Shown here in pieces: positions 36,694 to 45,875 of a DNA stretch of 64,000 bases. Below the pieces are notes generated by a model. It did not search any database. It had not been told where the DNA came from and saw nothing but the letters and a program-made list of their open reading frames with translations. Origin of the DNA: Microbulbifer sp. HZ11 (GTDB lineage: Bacteria > Pseudomonadota > Gammaproteobacteria > Pseudomonadales > Cellvibrionaceae); the NCBI RefSeq assembly GCF_000708675.1, contig NZ_JELR01000002.1, positions 1,628,228 through 1,692,227 on the forward strand, in the 5' to 3' direction. Numbering within the stretch: position 1 is the stretch's first letter; each line of letters opens with the position of its first letter. A program made the position numbers and the translations under genes.

Positions 36694-37353
36694 CTACAGT
36701 CTCCGCTCCAGATCCATAATCCACCCCGCCAATACCCGGTCCGCTTCCGCTTCCAGTGCCCTGGCTTCGCGATAGTGATGCAAGGCCCGTTCCGGTTGGT
36801 GCAGATAGAGGTCAAATAAAATACCCAGGTTGCGGTGGCCCATGGCGAAGTCCGGCCATTGCTGTAGGGCGTTTTCATAGGCTTGCTGTGCTTCGTCAAA
36901 GCGACCCAGGTCGCGCAGCAGGACGCCGAGGGAGTTCCACGCGAACACATTTTTTGGGTTGGCGGTCACCGCTTGCCGCAGGCTCGCTTCGGCCTGCTCC
37001 GGCTGCTCCAGTTTCAACTGGACCTTGGCCAGGTTTAGCCAGGCCCCAGAAAGCTGCGGCCACTGGGTGACGACCTGCTGGAGCTCGGTTTCCGCCGCGC
37101 CAAACTGCTGTTGTTCGAAGTACCCGCGAGCGTTTGCCAGAGCCTGCTGCGCAGCCCCTGGTACGCTGGCGGCTTCCGCAAGATAGGGGTTGGGGGTGGC
37201 AACACGCTGGGGTATTTCCCCCTCGGCGACCGGCTCAGCATCGATGCCCGAGGTATCTGACCCCGTGGGGTTCCCGGCGCAGGCGCTGAGCAGTAGCGCG
37301 GCAATGGTTGCCAGAGCATAGCTGCTGAGTTGGTTCTGGTTAATAGGCCGCAT
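36694..37353 (-). CDS. TPR lipoprotein
   Basis: 219 aa. Lipoprotein signal with LSAC lipobox (Cys25). About three to four TPR units follow (GAWLNLAKVQLKLEQPEQAEASLRQA; NVFAWNSLGVLLRDLGRFDEAQQAYENAL). In size and make-up it resembles AglT/GltE of the myxobacterial Glt complex. It overlaps the end of the 971-aa gene by 14 bases. Confidence 0.8.
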   Translation of the reverse strand: MRPINQNQLSSYALATIAALLLSACAGNPTGSDTSGIDAEPVAEGEIPQRVATPNPYLAEAASVPGAAQQALANARGYFEQQQFGAAETELQQVVTQWPQLSGAWLNLAKVQLKLEQPEQAEASLRQAVTANPKNVFAWNSLGVLLRDLGRFDEAQQAYENALQQWPDFAMGHRNLGILFDLYLHQPERALHHYREARALEAEADRVLAGWIMDLERRL

Positions 37354-40255
37354 CGCTCCACTCCACAGTTGATTCCGGTTTGCGATAACGGGCGGGCAAC
37401 AGATTCTCCAGCGACGAGAAACTGCTTTTGATCCACTCGTCGTAGACGCCGTCAGCGGTACGCTTCACATTGGCTTCGTGCAGCTCGATGGCTTTTTCCT
37501 CGAAGGGGTAAGCCTGTTCTTCCAGCAGGATTTCGTACTGCTCCAGTTCCAGCGGGTTGAGTCCGTTGGGTCGCTGGGAGTCCATCAGATCGCGACTCAA
37601 CTGACGATAGATTTCGGCCAGCCGGAAATTCGCCGCGGTAGTGAATTCGGCAATACCGAAGTCGAGTACTTTCTTGTACGCGGTTACGGTGGTTTCCATC
37701 GCCTGCTTTTTGTTGCGCAAGCTTTGTTTCAACGGCAGGGTCAGAGCCAGCTGTTCAAAGCGGGCGAAGCTCTGGCCGGCCAGATCGTTCTGAGCAAAGG
37801 CGGCGAGATAACGGCCGCGGGGTTCGGAAACCTTGTTGCTCGCCAGACTATTCAGCCACTGATTGCGCTCGCGCTGGTTTCCGGATTTTTCATACAGGGA
37901 CACCAGCTGGTATTGCGCTTCCAGATTCTGTAGCGCCGGCTGGCGCCAGTCACGCGCGTACTGGCGGTAAGCATCGATCGCGCGGCTGCGATTACCCGAC
38001 TGCTCGAACTGTTCTGCTGCGAGGTACAGAGAGTCGCGACGCACGTTCGGGTCGGGGTCGTTCTGCGCAAGTGCCATCAGTTCGCTGGCCGCGGCTTCCG
38101 GCATATCCATACCCTGATAAATCACTACCGCTTTTGCAGTGAGGGTCGGGGTCAGTCTGTGCTGAGGATAATGTGTGCGGAAGTCCTGCAGTTCGGCCTG
38201 GGCCTGCGGCCAGCGCTGCAGGCGGATCAACTGGTTGATCGCATCGTATTGTGCGGTGGCGGCGATGGGTGAACGACCGCTTTCCCGTACTCGTAGTAAT
38301 AGCGCAATGGCTTCCTCGGTAGGCGCCACAAACTCCATGTTGTCAGTGGTCAGGTGTACCTGCTTGAGAATTACCTCCGCCTGCTTGTAGATAGACGACT
38401 GTAGGCGGTCTCGGGTGTTGAGGTACTCCGGATCGTCCGATGCCATACCGGCGAGCAGCTGCTCGTAGGCCAGTTCTGCGGCCGGATAATTTTCCGTTTC
38501 GAATTGGCTGTGGCCCAACAGCAGCAGGATGCTGCGGCGCTGTTCCGGGGTGGGCGGTGGCTGCCACGCTGCGGCCTTGATGGCGGCGTCGATGGTTTCC
38601 TGGTGGCGATACTGGTCAAACAGATTGCGTGCGGCATCCAGCTGCACCGGTAAGGCGCGAGGGTCCTGTGGCCAGCTGTCGGCAAAACGCAGGCTTGTTT
38701 CGGTTTTCAGGTCCAGCCACAGGTTGGCCTGTTCCGCATTGTTCTGCACTTTCTTTTCGGCGTCGTGCACCCGCCCCGCCATAAGGATCGCGGCGTAGCC
38801 CGCCTCGGTGGCCTGGCGCGGATTCGGTTGTGGCGCGGGTTCGCTTTCGGTGGCAAAGCCCCAGGCCACGCGGCGGTAGGCATTGAATGCCTGTGCATAC
38901 TGTCCGGATTCGTTGAGACTTTCCGCCATCAGGAAAGTAAGCTCCGGGGTTTTGTCATCACCGGGGAAAGTATCAATAAATTCGCCATAAAGTGCGGCGG
39001 CGGCAATAAATGCCTCGCGGGATTGCCGCTGTGCCTGGGCTGCCACCTTTCCGCGATTGCGGGGATCGGATGCCTCTTTGGCCAGTGCCTGGGCGCGGGC
39101 GTGGTCGAAGCGGGCCAGTTCTTCCAGCCAGGGTTTTAACTGATTTTTAAGCAGGCCCCGTTGCTGGTCGTCGGCATTTTCCCAATAGGCGCTGCGGCTG
39201 CCGTAGCGGGTAACGAATGTGCGCTTGGCCGGAATGACCTCGCTGGGAAAGTTGCCCTGCTGCAGGATTTCCACCGCCCGCGCGTGCATGCCCGGGGCCT
39301 TGAAGCTCTGTGGGTACTGATCTGCATAGGCGAGAAAGGTTTCCGCACCGTCGCGATAGCGTTCACTTTCGGCATACCAGTCGCCAAGGGCGCGATACAG
39401 TAAGTGATGATAGGTGCGTGGTCGCTCATCGACGACAAAGGACTCGATGACCTCGGCGCCGCCCAGGTAATTGAACCCCAGTGCCAGCACTCGCAGGGTG
39501 TCGTCCGCAAGGCGACGCTCACCCTTTTCCAGTTCGCCCAGAAAGCGTGTTTGCCCGTTTGTTTCTCCAAGCAGGTCGTCCATCAGTGTCAGGAAGGTCT
39601 CACTGGCGGCTTTGTAGCGGGCGTCCTTGAACTGACTCCAACCGAGCATATAGCGGGCGTTACGTGCAAATGGTGTATCACCCTGTGCGAGAACATCGCT
39701 GAAATCACGTTCCGCAGCGCGATACTGCTTGCGACCAAAGGCCGCTTCGCCGCGCCGAAACAGCGCCTCGGCGATAAATGGTGAATCCGGGTTGCGCTGG
39801 ACGATCTGTTCCAGTGCGTCCAGGGCGCCGGGATTGTTGCCATCCAGCGAGCGTGCACGGGCCAGGCGATAGGCCAGATAATCGTCGTCTGCTGAGGTCT
39901 GCAACAGCGCTTCGTAGTGGCGCACCGCTTCCGCGTAAGCCACCGCCATTTCCGGGTTGTCTGCCTGTAGCTGCTCCAGTCGTTCCATTTCCAGATCCGC
40001 CAGGCGCAGCTGTATCTGGCGGCGGGTCTGCGGATTCTGCTGTGCAGCCAGGGCGCGCTCGTAGCTGTCGATCAGGGCCGGCAGTGCCAGTTTGGGCATT
40101 TCCACCAGTGGTTCGGGTGGCAGTGCCGCTGGCGGCAGGTCCGCGAGGGTTTTGCTTTTATCCACGTAACCGGCGCAGCCACCCAGGGCGATGCTGGCGC
40201 TTATTGCGAGGGTCAACAGGTGCCTGCGAGGTGGCCGTGAAAAAGTAGCACTCAC
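37340..40255 (-). CDS. Large TPR-repeat lipoprotein
   Basis: 971 aa; GTG start overlapping the upstream stop (GTGA). Lipobox LGGC near residue 27 and tetratricopeptide-like repeats through almost the whole chain (for example FIAEALFRRGEAAFGRKQYRAAERDF). No catalytic motif. A large periplasmic TPR scaffold of this sort parallels AgmU/GltD in Glt-type machines. Its coupling to the 731-aa TPR gene suggests a complex. Confidence 0.8.
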   Translation of the reverse strand: MSATFSRPPRRHLLTLAISASIALGGCAGYVDKSKTLADLPPAALPPEPLVEMPKLALPALIDSYERALAAQQNPQTRRQIQLRLADLEMERLEQLQADNPEMAVAYAEAVRHYEALLQTSADDDYLAYRLARARSLDGNNPGALDALEQIVQRNPDSPFIAEALFRRGEAAFGRKQYRAAERDFSDVLAQGDTPFARNARYMLGWSQFKDARYKAASETFLTLMDDLLGETNGQTRFLGELEKGERRLADDTLRVLALGFNYLGGAEVIESFVVDERPRTYHHLLYRALGDWYAESERYRDGAETFLAYADQYPQSFKAPGMHARAVEILQQGNFPSEVIPAKRTFVTRYGSRSAYWENADDQQRGLLKNQLKPWLEELARFDHARAQALAKEASDPRNRGKVAAQAQRQSREAFIAAAALYGEFIDTFPGDDKTPELTFLMAESLNESGQYAQAFNAYRRVAWGFATESEPAPQPNPRQATEAGYAAILMAGRVHDAEKKVQNNAEQANLWLDLKTETSLRFADSWPQDPRALPVQLDAARNLFDQYRHQETIDAAIKAAAWQPPPTPEQRRSILLLLGHSQFETENYPAAELAYEQLLAGMASDDPEYLNTRDRLQSSIYKQAEVILKQVHLTTDNMEFVAPTEEAIALLLRVRESGRSPIAATAQYDAINQLIRLQRWPQAQAELQDFRTHYPQHRLTPTLTAKAVVIYQGMDMPEAAASELMALAQNDPDPNVRRDSLYLAAEQFEQSGNRSRAIDAYRQYARDWRQPALQNLEAQYQLVSLYEKSGNQRERNQWLNSLASNKVSEPRGRYLAAFAQNDLAGQSFARFEQLALTLPLKQSLRNKKQAMETTVTAYKKVLDFGIAEFTTAANFRLAEIYRQLSRDLMDSQRPNGLNPLELEQYEILLEEQAYPFEEKAIELHEANVKRTADGVYDEWIKSSFSSLENLLPARYRKPESTVEWSDAAY

Positions 40256-42447
40256 GATTCCGGCTCTCCTGGCTGGGCAGTTGGTTCTGATTCCTGGTCC
40301 GGTTCAGCGGGGTTTTCGGGGTTCGGGGACTCGTCCGTTGAAGAACCGGAACGGGCATCGGGTTCGCGTTCAGTTTCGCCCGGGGTGAGCGTATCGGTGG
40401 CTGCAGGCTCTTCGGTACTGCTCCCAGGAGTTGCTTCAGGATTGGGAGGGTCACCGGGGAGATCCTCGGTGCGATCTTCGGGCCGATCATAGTGCCCCTG
40501 CATGGCCGCATCCTGAATGCGTGCGATGGCCAGCCGGGTGTGGGCCATGTACTGCTCTACCCGCCCGCGGGTCTTATTCAGGGCGCTGCGCAGATCGGCG
40601 CGGATCTGGTTTTCGATAACCGCACTGGCGCGGTCAATAGCGCTGCGCTGTTGATCAATGCGCAGGCCCGCGTCTTCGACACTACCGGCCAGCAAATTGA
40701 GTTGCGGGGCTTCGGCAGAAATGCGAGCCACGTTACGCTGGTTGCGCGCCGCGTCTACCAATTGGGCTTGCAGAGCATCGATAGCCTTGCGCTTCTGCCA
40801 CAGGTTCTGATGGTATTCCTCAGAAGCCTGCCACTGCAGAATGCCCCGTGCTCGCGCCAGGGTTTGTTGCTGATAGTTGCTGGTCTTGCCGGCCGCACTC
40901 AATTTTTCGTATCGGGTTTCCGCGTCGCGCAACATTTGCAGGAATTCTGCGTGTTCGCTATCGGAAGCGGCGAACATGGCCAGCCCATCTTTATCGGCCT
41001 CTACCCGCGCCAGCGAGGCCTGCAGTTTTTCCAGCTGCTGCTCGGCAATCTGTACCTGCTGATCGTACTGGGCACTGTCGTGCTCACGTACGATCGCTAG
41101 GCGACGCTGCTCACGTTCGTCAATCAGGGTATGGAATTCCGGCAGTCGTTGCTGCCAGCGATCCAGCACTCGCCGCAACTGTTGCAGATCGCGCAATTCG
41201 GACAACTGCAATTGCAGGCGGTCACTTTGCATTATCTGCAACAGATAATGCTGGTTCATACGAATCAGTGCCGGTGTCTCAGCATCCTCGAGCCAGCCGT
41301 ATCGCTGCAGGTCGATGCGTTCGTCCCCGTCGATTTCCGCAAACTGCAGTTGACCGGCGGCCCCTGTCAGTTTGTGCAGATCATCGAGTGCGCGCTGGTA
41401 CTGTTGCTCGGCATTTTGATAACTTCGCAGTGCGAGCTTCGGCCGGTCCAGCGCTTCGTAGGTATAGGGTAGGGCCAGCAAGGCTTCCTGTACCTGTGGT
41501 AGTAGCGGGTTCTGGCGAATCAGATAACCCAGGGCATCCACTGCCTGTGTGTGAGCGGCGCCGTTTACGGAGGCCCAACCCAGGCCGAGCAGTGCGTCCG
41601 GGGACCAGGGGGTGTCCAATCTCACCCGGCGAAATTCTTCCGCTGCGGCCGCGTAATCACCCTGCAGGGTAAAGGCGTATCCGGCACCAATGCGGGCCTT
41701 GTCGCGCAGAATGTACAGTTCCTCGCGCAGTTCATCCGCCAGATCCTTGTCGAGGGTGACGCTATCGACCAGATCTGCGGCGCGCTGGTACTCTTCTGCT
41801 GCTGCAGGGAAGTATTCATCGCGGGCAAAGGCGGCGGCCAGGTTATTGTGGCCGAGTACCCTTTCCGCCACTGGCAGATCAGCCAGGCGCAGGAGTTGCG
41901 CGGCCTGGCTGAGGTCACCGTTGCGAATGGCGAGATTAAGAGTGAGGGTGGTCTGGTGGATTGCGCCGGATTTTTCCAGCTGCAGGGCCGCCGTGTCCCA
42001 GTTCTGGTGTCGGTAGTTCAGTTCCGCCAGTTTCAGCCAGGCAATTTCCCGAAAGCGCTCGATCTGCTGCTGATTTTCTTCATCCGCGGCTTTCTGTAAC
42101 TGCTGCTCGAACAGGTCTGCAGCCTGACGCTCCAGACCGAATGCCAGACTGATACCGCCGCGGATTAATTCTGCATTATCCGCGTGATGAGAAATTCCCC
42201 CGCGCAGGTCTGACACCATGAGGGTGCTCAGCGCATCAAAGGTGTTGCCCTGAAAGTAGTGATACAGGGCAGCGCCGTAACGCATGTCCTGTGCCTGCTG
42301 GAACTTCTCCCGGGGCTTTCCTTCGGGTGACTCGGCACCCGGTATTGTCTCCGCGGGCGTGTCTTCCGCCGCGCAGGGAACAGCGCCGGCAATCAATCCG
42401 GTCAGCGCGAGCGCCACGGTAGTATTTTTAAACACAACAGACCCCAT
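40252..42447 (-). CDS. Large periplasmic TPR/coiled-coil protein
   Basis: 731 aa. Signal peptide cleaved near AVPCAAE; TPR-like repeats in the first half (QGDYAAAAEEFRRV, YFPAAAEEYQRAADL), coiled coil in the second half (QIAEQQLEKLQASLARVEADK). The ~80-residue C-terminal tail is disordered and very acidic/Pro-rich (DRTEDLPGDPPNPEATPGS). No known enzyme signature. Middle gene of the TPR set. Confidence 0.75.
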   Translation of the reverse strand: MGSVVFKNTTVALALTGLIAGAVPCAAEDTPAETIPGAESPEGKPREKFQQAQDMRYGAALYHYFQGNTFDALSTLMVSDLRGGISHHADNAELIRGGISLAFGLERQAADLFEQQLQKAADEENQQQIERFREIAWLKLAELNYRHQNWDTAALQLEKSGAIHQTTLTLNLAIRNGDLSQAAQLLRLADLPVAERVLGHNNLAAAFARDEYFPAAAEEYQRAADLVDSVTLDKDLADELREELYILRDKARIGAGYAFTLQGDYAAAAEEFRRVRLDTPWSPDALLGLGWASVNGAAHTQAVDALGYLIRQNPLLPQVQEALLALPYTYEALDRPKLALRSYQNAEQQYQRALDDLHKLTGAAGQLQFAEIDGDERIDLQRYGWLEDAETPALIRMNQHYLLQIMQSDRLQLQLSELRDLQQLRRVLDRWQQRLPEFHTLIDEREQRRLAIVREHDSAQYDQQVQIAEQQLEKLQASLARVEADKDGLAMFAASDSEHAEFLQMLRDAETRYEKLSAAGKTSNYQQQTLARARGILQWQASEEYHQNLWQKRKAIDALQAQLVDAARNQRNVARISAEAPQLNLLAGSVEDAGLRIDQQRSAIDRASAVIENQIRADLRSALNKTRGRVEQYMAHTRLAIARIQDAAMQGHYDRPEDRTEDLPGDPPNPEATPGSSTEEPAATDTLTPGETEREPDARSGSSTDESPNPENPAEPDQESEPTAQPGEPES

Positions 42448-42454
42448 GGGGAAC

Positions 42455-43018
42455 TCAGGGAGCCGGCCACTGGACGACGGTAAATTCCGGCTGCTGCTTG
42501 CCTCCGGTATCGGATATGCGCAGTTCGATCACAGCGGGCTCATCCGTTTTGCTGAGCTCCAGGGTGGCGGCGCGCTTGAACTCGCGTTGCTCGGGGCCGG
42601 TACCATTGAAGAACGCAGTAATGGTGTGTTCCCCGGATTTCAGGTTGCCCTTGAACAGGGGCTGGATACCGCCGCGAAACAGCGCTTCTTTCTGGTGTTC
42701 GGTGTACAGGTGGGTTTCCACCAGCTTGTTATTGATGTGCAGCTTTACCGAGTCCAGATCAAAAAAGTGACCCACGTCCATGGACACGTATACCGCCACC
42801 TGACTCTGGGCTGGAAACAGAAGATCCTCTTCCAGCACCAGCAGGTCTCGATTCAGCTTCAGGACTTCCTGTTTCAGCGATTCGAGGTCGTCCGCGGGGA
42901 AGTCGGCATTCTGTGCACCTGCCTGAGTTGCGACCGCAAGTGTCAAAACTGTGAAGATCGCGCAAACATGGGCTTTGAGATGGTTGCGGGCGGTGAGAGC
43001 GGAGCGCAGGGAAAACAT
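42455..43018 (-). CDS. Exported hypothetical protein of the motor cluster
   Basis: 187 aa. Long signal peptide ending TQAGAQ, a coiled segment (DLESLKQEVLKLNRDLLVLEEDLLFP), then a beta-rich domain (QVAVYVSMDVGHFFDLDSVKLHINN; GEHTITAFFNGTG) resembling an immunoglobulin-like fold. 7 bases from the 731-aa gene. Not recognised. Confidence 0.65.
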   Translation of the reverse strand: MFSLRSALTARNHLKAHVCAIFTVLTLAVATQAGAQNADFPADDLESLKQEVLKLNRDLLVLEEDLLFPAQSQVAVYVSMDVGHFFDLDSVKLHINNKLVETHLYTEHQKEALFRGGIQPLFKGNLKSGEHTITAFFNGTGPEQREFKRAATLELSKTDEPAVIELRISDTGGKQQPEFTVVQWPAP

Positions 43019-43192
43019 GCTGAAACCTGAAAAATAGAGTGTTCGGTTGTCGTTTAATTATTCGCACATTCGGAAGTGCGATTATGCCCGTGCATCACGA
43101 TTCGGGCGTGATTCGGGTCACATCTGTGCTGAGGCACCCTGGATGTTTCGCAGTGGTGACAGATTTGGGCAGCCAGTTCGCGGCCTGTCAGG

Positions 43193-44218
43193 CTATCGGT
43201 CCGCCAGACCGCGGGAAAAAAACATGCGTCGGTCAGCGTCGATGACTATCGCTTCGTATCCGTCCATTCGATCGATCAATGCCAGTCCTTTACTTTTACC
43301 CAACACAAAGACACTGGTGGAGAGTGGATCGGTATCAAACCCCTCTGGGCCGATAACACTGACACTGATCAGTTTTTCTTCCGCAGGGTCGCTGTCCGCT
43401 TTCTGCTCTTCCGAACCTCTGTCGGTGTCCGCGGGCTTGCCGGTGGCCGGGTCGAAGATATGGTGAACCCGGTGATCGTCGTCATCGATAAAATACCGCT
43501 CGTAATCTCCAGAAGTGGAGATTGCGGTATTTTCCAGCGGTATTACCGCCGCGTTTTTGCTTTTATCCCTGGGGTGGCGGATACCTACCAGCCAGGGTTT
43601 ACCCCGTTTGTCACCCAGCAGCCGCGCATCGCCTCCAGCGCTGACATTGGCGTGGGTGACGCCATATTGTTTCAGAATATTCACTGCGCGGTCTACCGCG
43701 TAACCTTTGGCGATGCCACCAAGATCGATTTTGGTACGGCTGTCGCCATAGCGAAGCGTGCCTGCGTTACGGTTCAGTTGCAGGTGGTGATAGCCGATGG
43801 CATCTCGCAGACTTTCGGTGGTCGCCGTATCGGCCTTTTTACCTTCGCGGAAATTGTACAGGCTGCCCAGTGTGGCAAAGGTGATGTCGAAGGCCCCGTG
43901 AGTCTGTTTACTGTAAAACAGGGACTTATCCACGATCCGTGCCAGCTCATCGGATATCTGCACAGGGCCTTGCCCCGCTTCCCGGTTTACCCGGGAAAGT
44001 TCGCTGTCGGCTTTGTAGGGGGATAAGGTCGCGTCCAGTCGGCGGAATTCGTCCATCACTGCGCGGTTGATCTGCTGTGCTTTTTTTTCGTCTTCGTACC
44101 AGAACTGCAGGTGTATCTCGGTCCCCATGATCGCCTGCCTGTCGTAGTGCCACTCCGCCTGTGCGGAAGCGGCCACCAGCAGGGTACAGACAATCAGAAA
44201 AAAGCGTTTTGGGTACAT
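43193..44218 (-). CDS. apbE: FAD:protein FMN transferase ApbE
   Basis: 341 aa with a signal peptide (FFLIVCTLLVAASAQA). ApbE attaches FMN to Ser/Thr of exported redox proteins. Conserved motifs seen: LSPYKADSELSRVN, DPTF-type SLYNFREG region, DLGGIAKGYAVDRA, NVSAGGDARLLG, and STSGDYERYF, with the catalytic metal residues near the C-terminus (FDTDPLSTSVFVLG). Lies inside the leftward operon, where the nearby DUF3570 protein has a matching acceptor motif. Confidence 0.93.
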   Translation of the reverse strand: MYPKRFFLIVCTLLVAASAQAEWHYDRQAIMGTEIHLQFWYEDEKKAQQINRAVMDEFRRLDATLSPYKADSELSRVNREAGQGPVQISDELARIVDKSLFYSKQTHGAFDITFATLGSLYNFREGKKADTATTESLRDAIGYHHLQLNRNAGTLRYGDSRTKIDLGGIAKGYAVDRAVNILKQYGVTHANVSAGGDARLLGDKRGKPWLVGIRHPRDKSKNAAVIPLENTAISTSGDYERYFIDDDDHRVHHIFDPATGKPADTDRGSEEQKADSDPAEEKLISVSVIGPEGFDTDPLSTSVFVLGKSKGLALIDRMDGYEAIVIDADRRMFFSRGLADR

Positions 44219-44256
44219 CGTTTTGTTTGTGCTGCTTCAGTACGTTAAATACGCAA

Positions 44257-45828
44257 TCAACGGATCGGCGCAAAAGCCGTCAGGCTGTCCATCAGGCTGG
44301 CATTGCCAAGGCCGTGGTTGGGGAACAGACTGGCAAAACTGCCCTGTTCACCGTGCAGTGCCATGTAATTGAGCACCACGGTCTGCACCAATTGGTTGAC
44401 GTTGTTGGCGGCCGGGCTGCTGGCAGTCTCCACATCGCCGGAGGGGCGCATGTAGCCTAGTTGCTGGTGGCGCGCCTGTTCGTCGGCGCTTCCGCCCAAC
44501 AGCTGCGGGCGACCCGCAGGATTGTAAACCAGGAAGTAAGATGCGGCGGTCTGCTGATTGTCTCCAGTCCACACACCCTTGCCGCGACCTTCTGCGGAAT
44601 CGTCAATCATGCCGTTACTGAATACGGAGCCATCGCTGAAGACGTACACCATCAGCGGCTGGCCAACCCGCGCCGCATATTCCAGGCAGGCGCCGATACA
44701 GCGGCCGGCGCGCAGGTCGCGGATCTCGCCGGTGGCGCGGTCGCCGGTGTGGTAGTCGTAACCGCCCATGGTGATGGTGCCGGCTCCGGCATAACCATTA
44801 ACCACCAGTTTCATGGTGGAGGCGGCCTTCTGGAATTCGCGATCGCCGAAAAATTCGTCCGACGAAAAAATGCCGCCGGGACCGACAATGTCCGGGTCGA
44901 GCGCCGGGTCGAGCGCGCTGGGGTCGCCGAAACGGTCCGCCAGGTCCGCGCTTTTCATGTAACCGCATTTCACCAGATCTTTGATGACCGCATCATTACT
45001 TACCCGGGTATTGACCTTCCCCAGTTTGGCATTGGAGATGCGGTACATAGACTCCATTACTGCGACGGTATCTTCCTGGCTGAGCAGGCCCACCAGATCA
45101 CCCACGTCCACAAGACCGGTAACATCGGAGGGACGGTCGATCTTGGTGGGGCGCACTTCCGCGTTGATCAGGTCCATCGGGGCCATGGAGTTGCCGCCGG
45201 ATTCGCTGGTCTGCGAACCGATCAGTGCCAGCAGTGACCCGTTGGCGCCGGCGCGATTGATCCCGTACATGGGGTTGTGGGGGTTGTTGCCGGTATCATT
45301 TTCCGAGCGTGCTGGTATCACCGCGCCATTGATGGCACTGGAGGTGCCGGGGCCAACTTTTTCCAGAATACCGCGCAACATCTGACTGTCACTGTGAAAG
45401 GCAAGACCCAGGTCGGTGTTGTACAGCGGGTTACCCAGACCATCGGTGAGCGATGGCACCATGTCTCCGGGCAGGCCCTGTTTGCTGTAACCGGCGGTAC
45501 TGAGAAAATCGAACTGCCCGCCCTGCTTGCCCACGAGCACGTTGGAGCCGGCTATGTTCGCTCCGCCAGCCAGGTCAAAGCAGATAAACGGAATCTTGCC
45601 CGCCCCATTGGCGCTGACACCACAGGTCGCGCGCATGGCTTCCAGGTCGGAAGACAGTGCGGCCTGGGCAGAGCGCGGATTGGCAAACAGACTGAAAATC
45701 GAACCGCCCAGAACCGTCGCCATACCCGCGCGAAAGCCCTGGCCGAGAAAATCCCGTCGGCTCACCGGCCGATGGTGGTCCGGGTGGCGCAGTGGTTGGT
45801 CCAGTTCAAAATGTTTTTTCTTGCTCAT
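44257..45828 (-). CDS. Tat-exported DUF1501-like protein
   Basis: 523 aa. Tat signal SRRDFLGQGFRAGMATVLGG, cleaved after the QA site near 55. The body has the layout of DUF1501-type proteins: ICFDLAGGANIAGSN at the start, GGYDYHTGDRATGEIRDLRAGRCIG and MVYVFSDGSVFSNGM further on. Planctomycete DUF1501 proteins pair with cytochrome-like DUF1549/1553 partners, and here too c-heme proteins are encoded directly upstream. Sometimes misannotated GspF. The Tat route implies a cofactor or folded export. Confidence 0.7.
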   Translation of the reverse strand: MSKKKHFELDQPLRHPDHHRPVSRRDFLGQGFRAGMATVLGGSIFSLFANPRSAQAALSSDLEAMRATCGVSANGAGKIPFICFDLAGGANIAGSNVLVGKQGGQFDFLSTAGYSKQGLPGDMVPSLTDGLGNPLYNTDLGLAFHSDSQMLRGILEKVGPGTSSAINGAVIPARSENDTGNNPHNPMYGINRAGANGSLLALIGSQTSESGGNSMAPMDLINAEVRPTKIDRPSDVTGLVDVGDLVGLLSQEDTVAVMESMYRISNAKLGKVNTRVSNDAVIKDLVKCGYMKSADLADRFGDPSALDPALDPDIVGPGGIFSSDEFFGDREFQKAASTMKLVVNGYAGAGTITMGGYDYHTGDRATGEIRDLRAGRCIGACLEYAARVGQPLMVYVFSDGSVFSNGMIDDSAEGRGKGVWTGDNQQTAASYFLVYNPAGRPQLLGGSADEQARHQQLGYMRPSGDVETASSPAANNVNQLVQTVVLNYMALHGEQGSFASLFPNHGLGNASLMDSLTAFAPIR

Positions 45829-45875
45829 GGCTCTTCCGGGGTCCCCGTTTATCGAGGTAATCCGTTGTATTGAAA

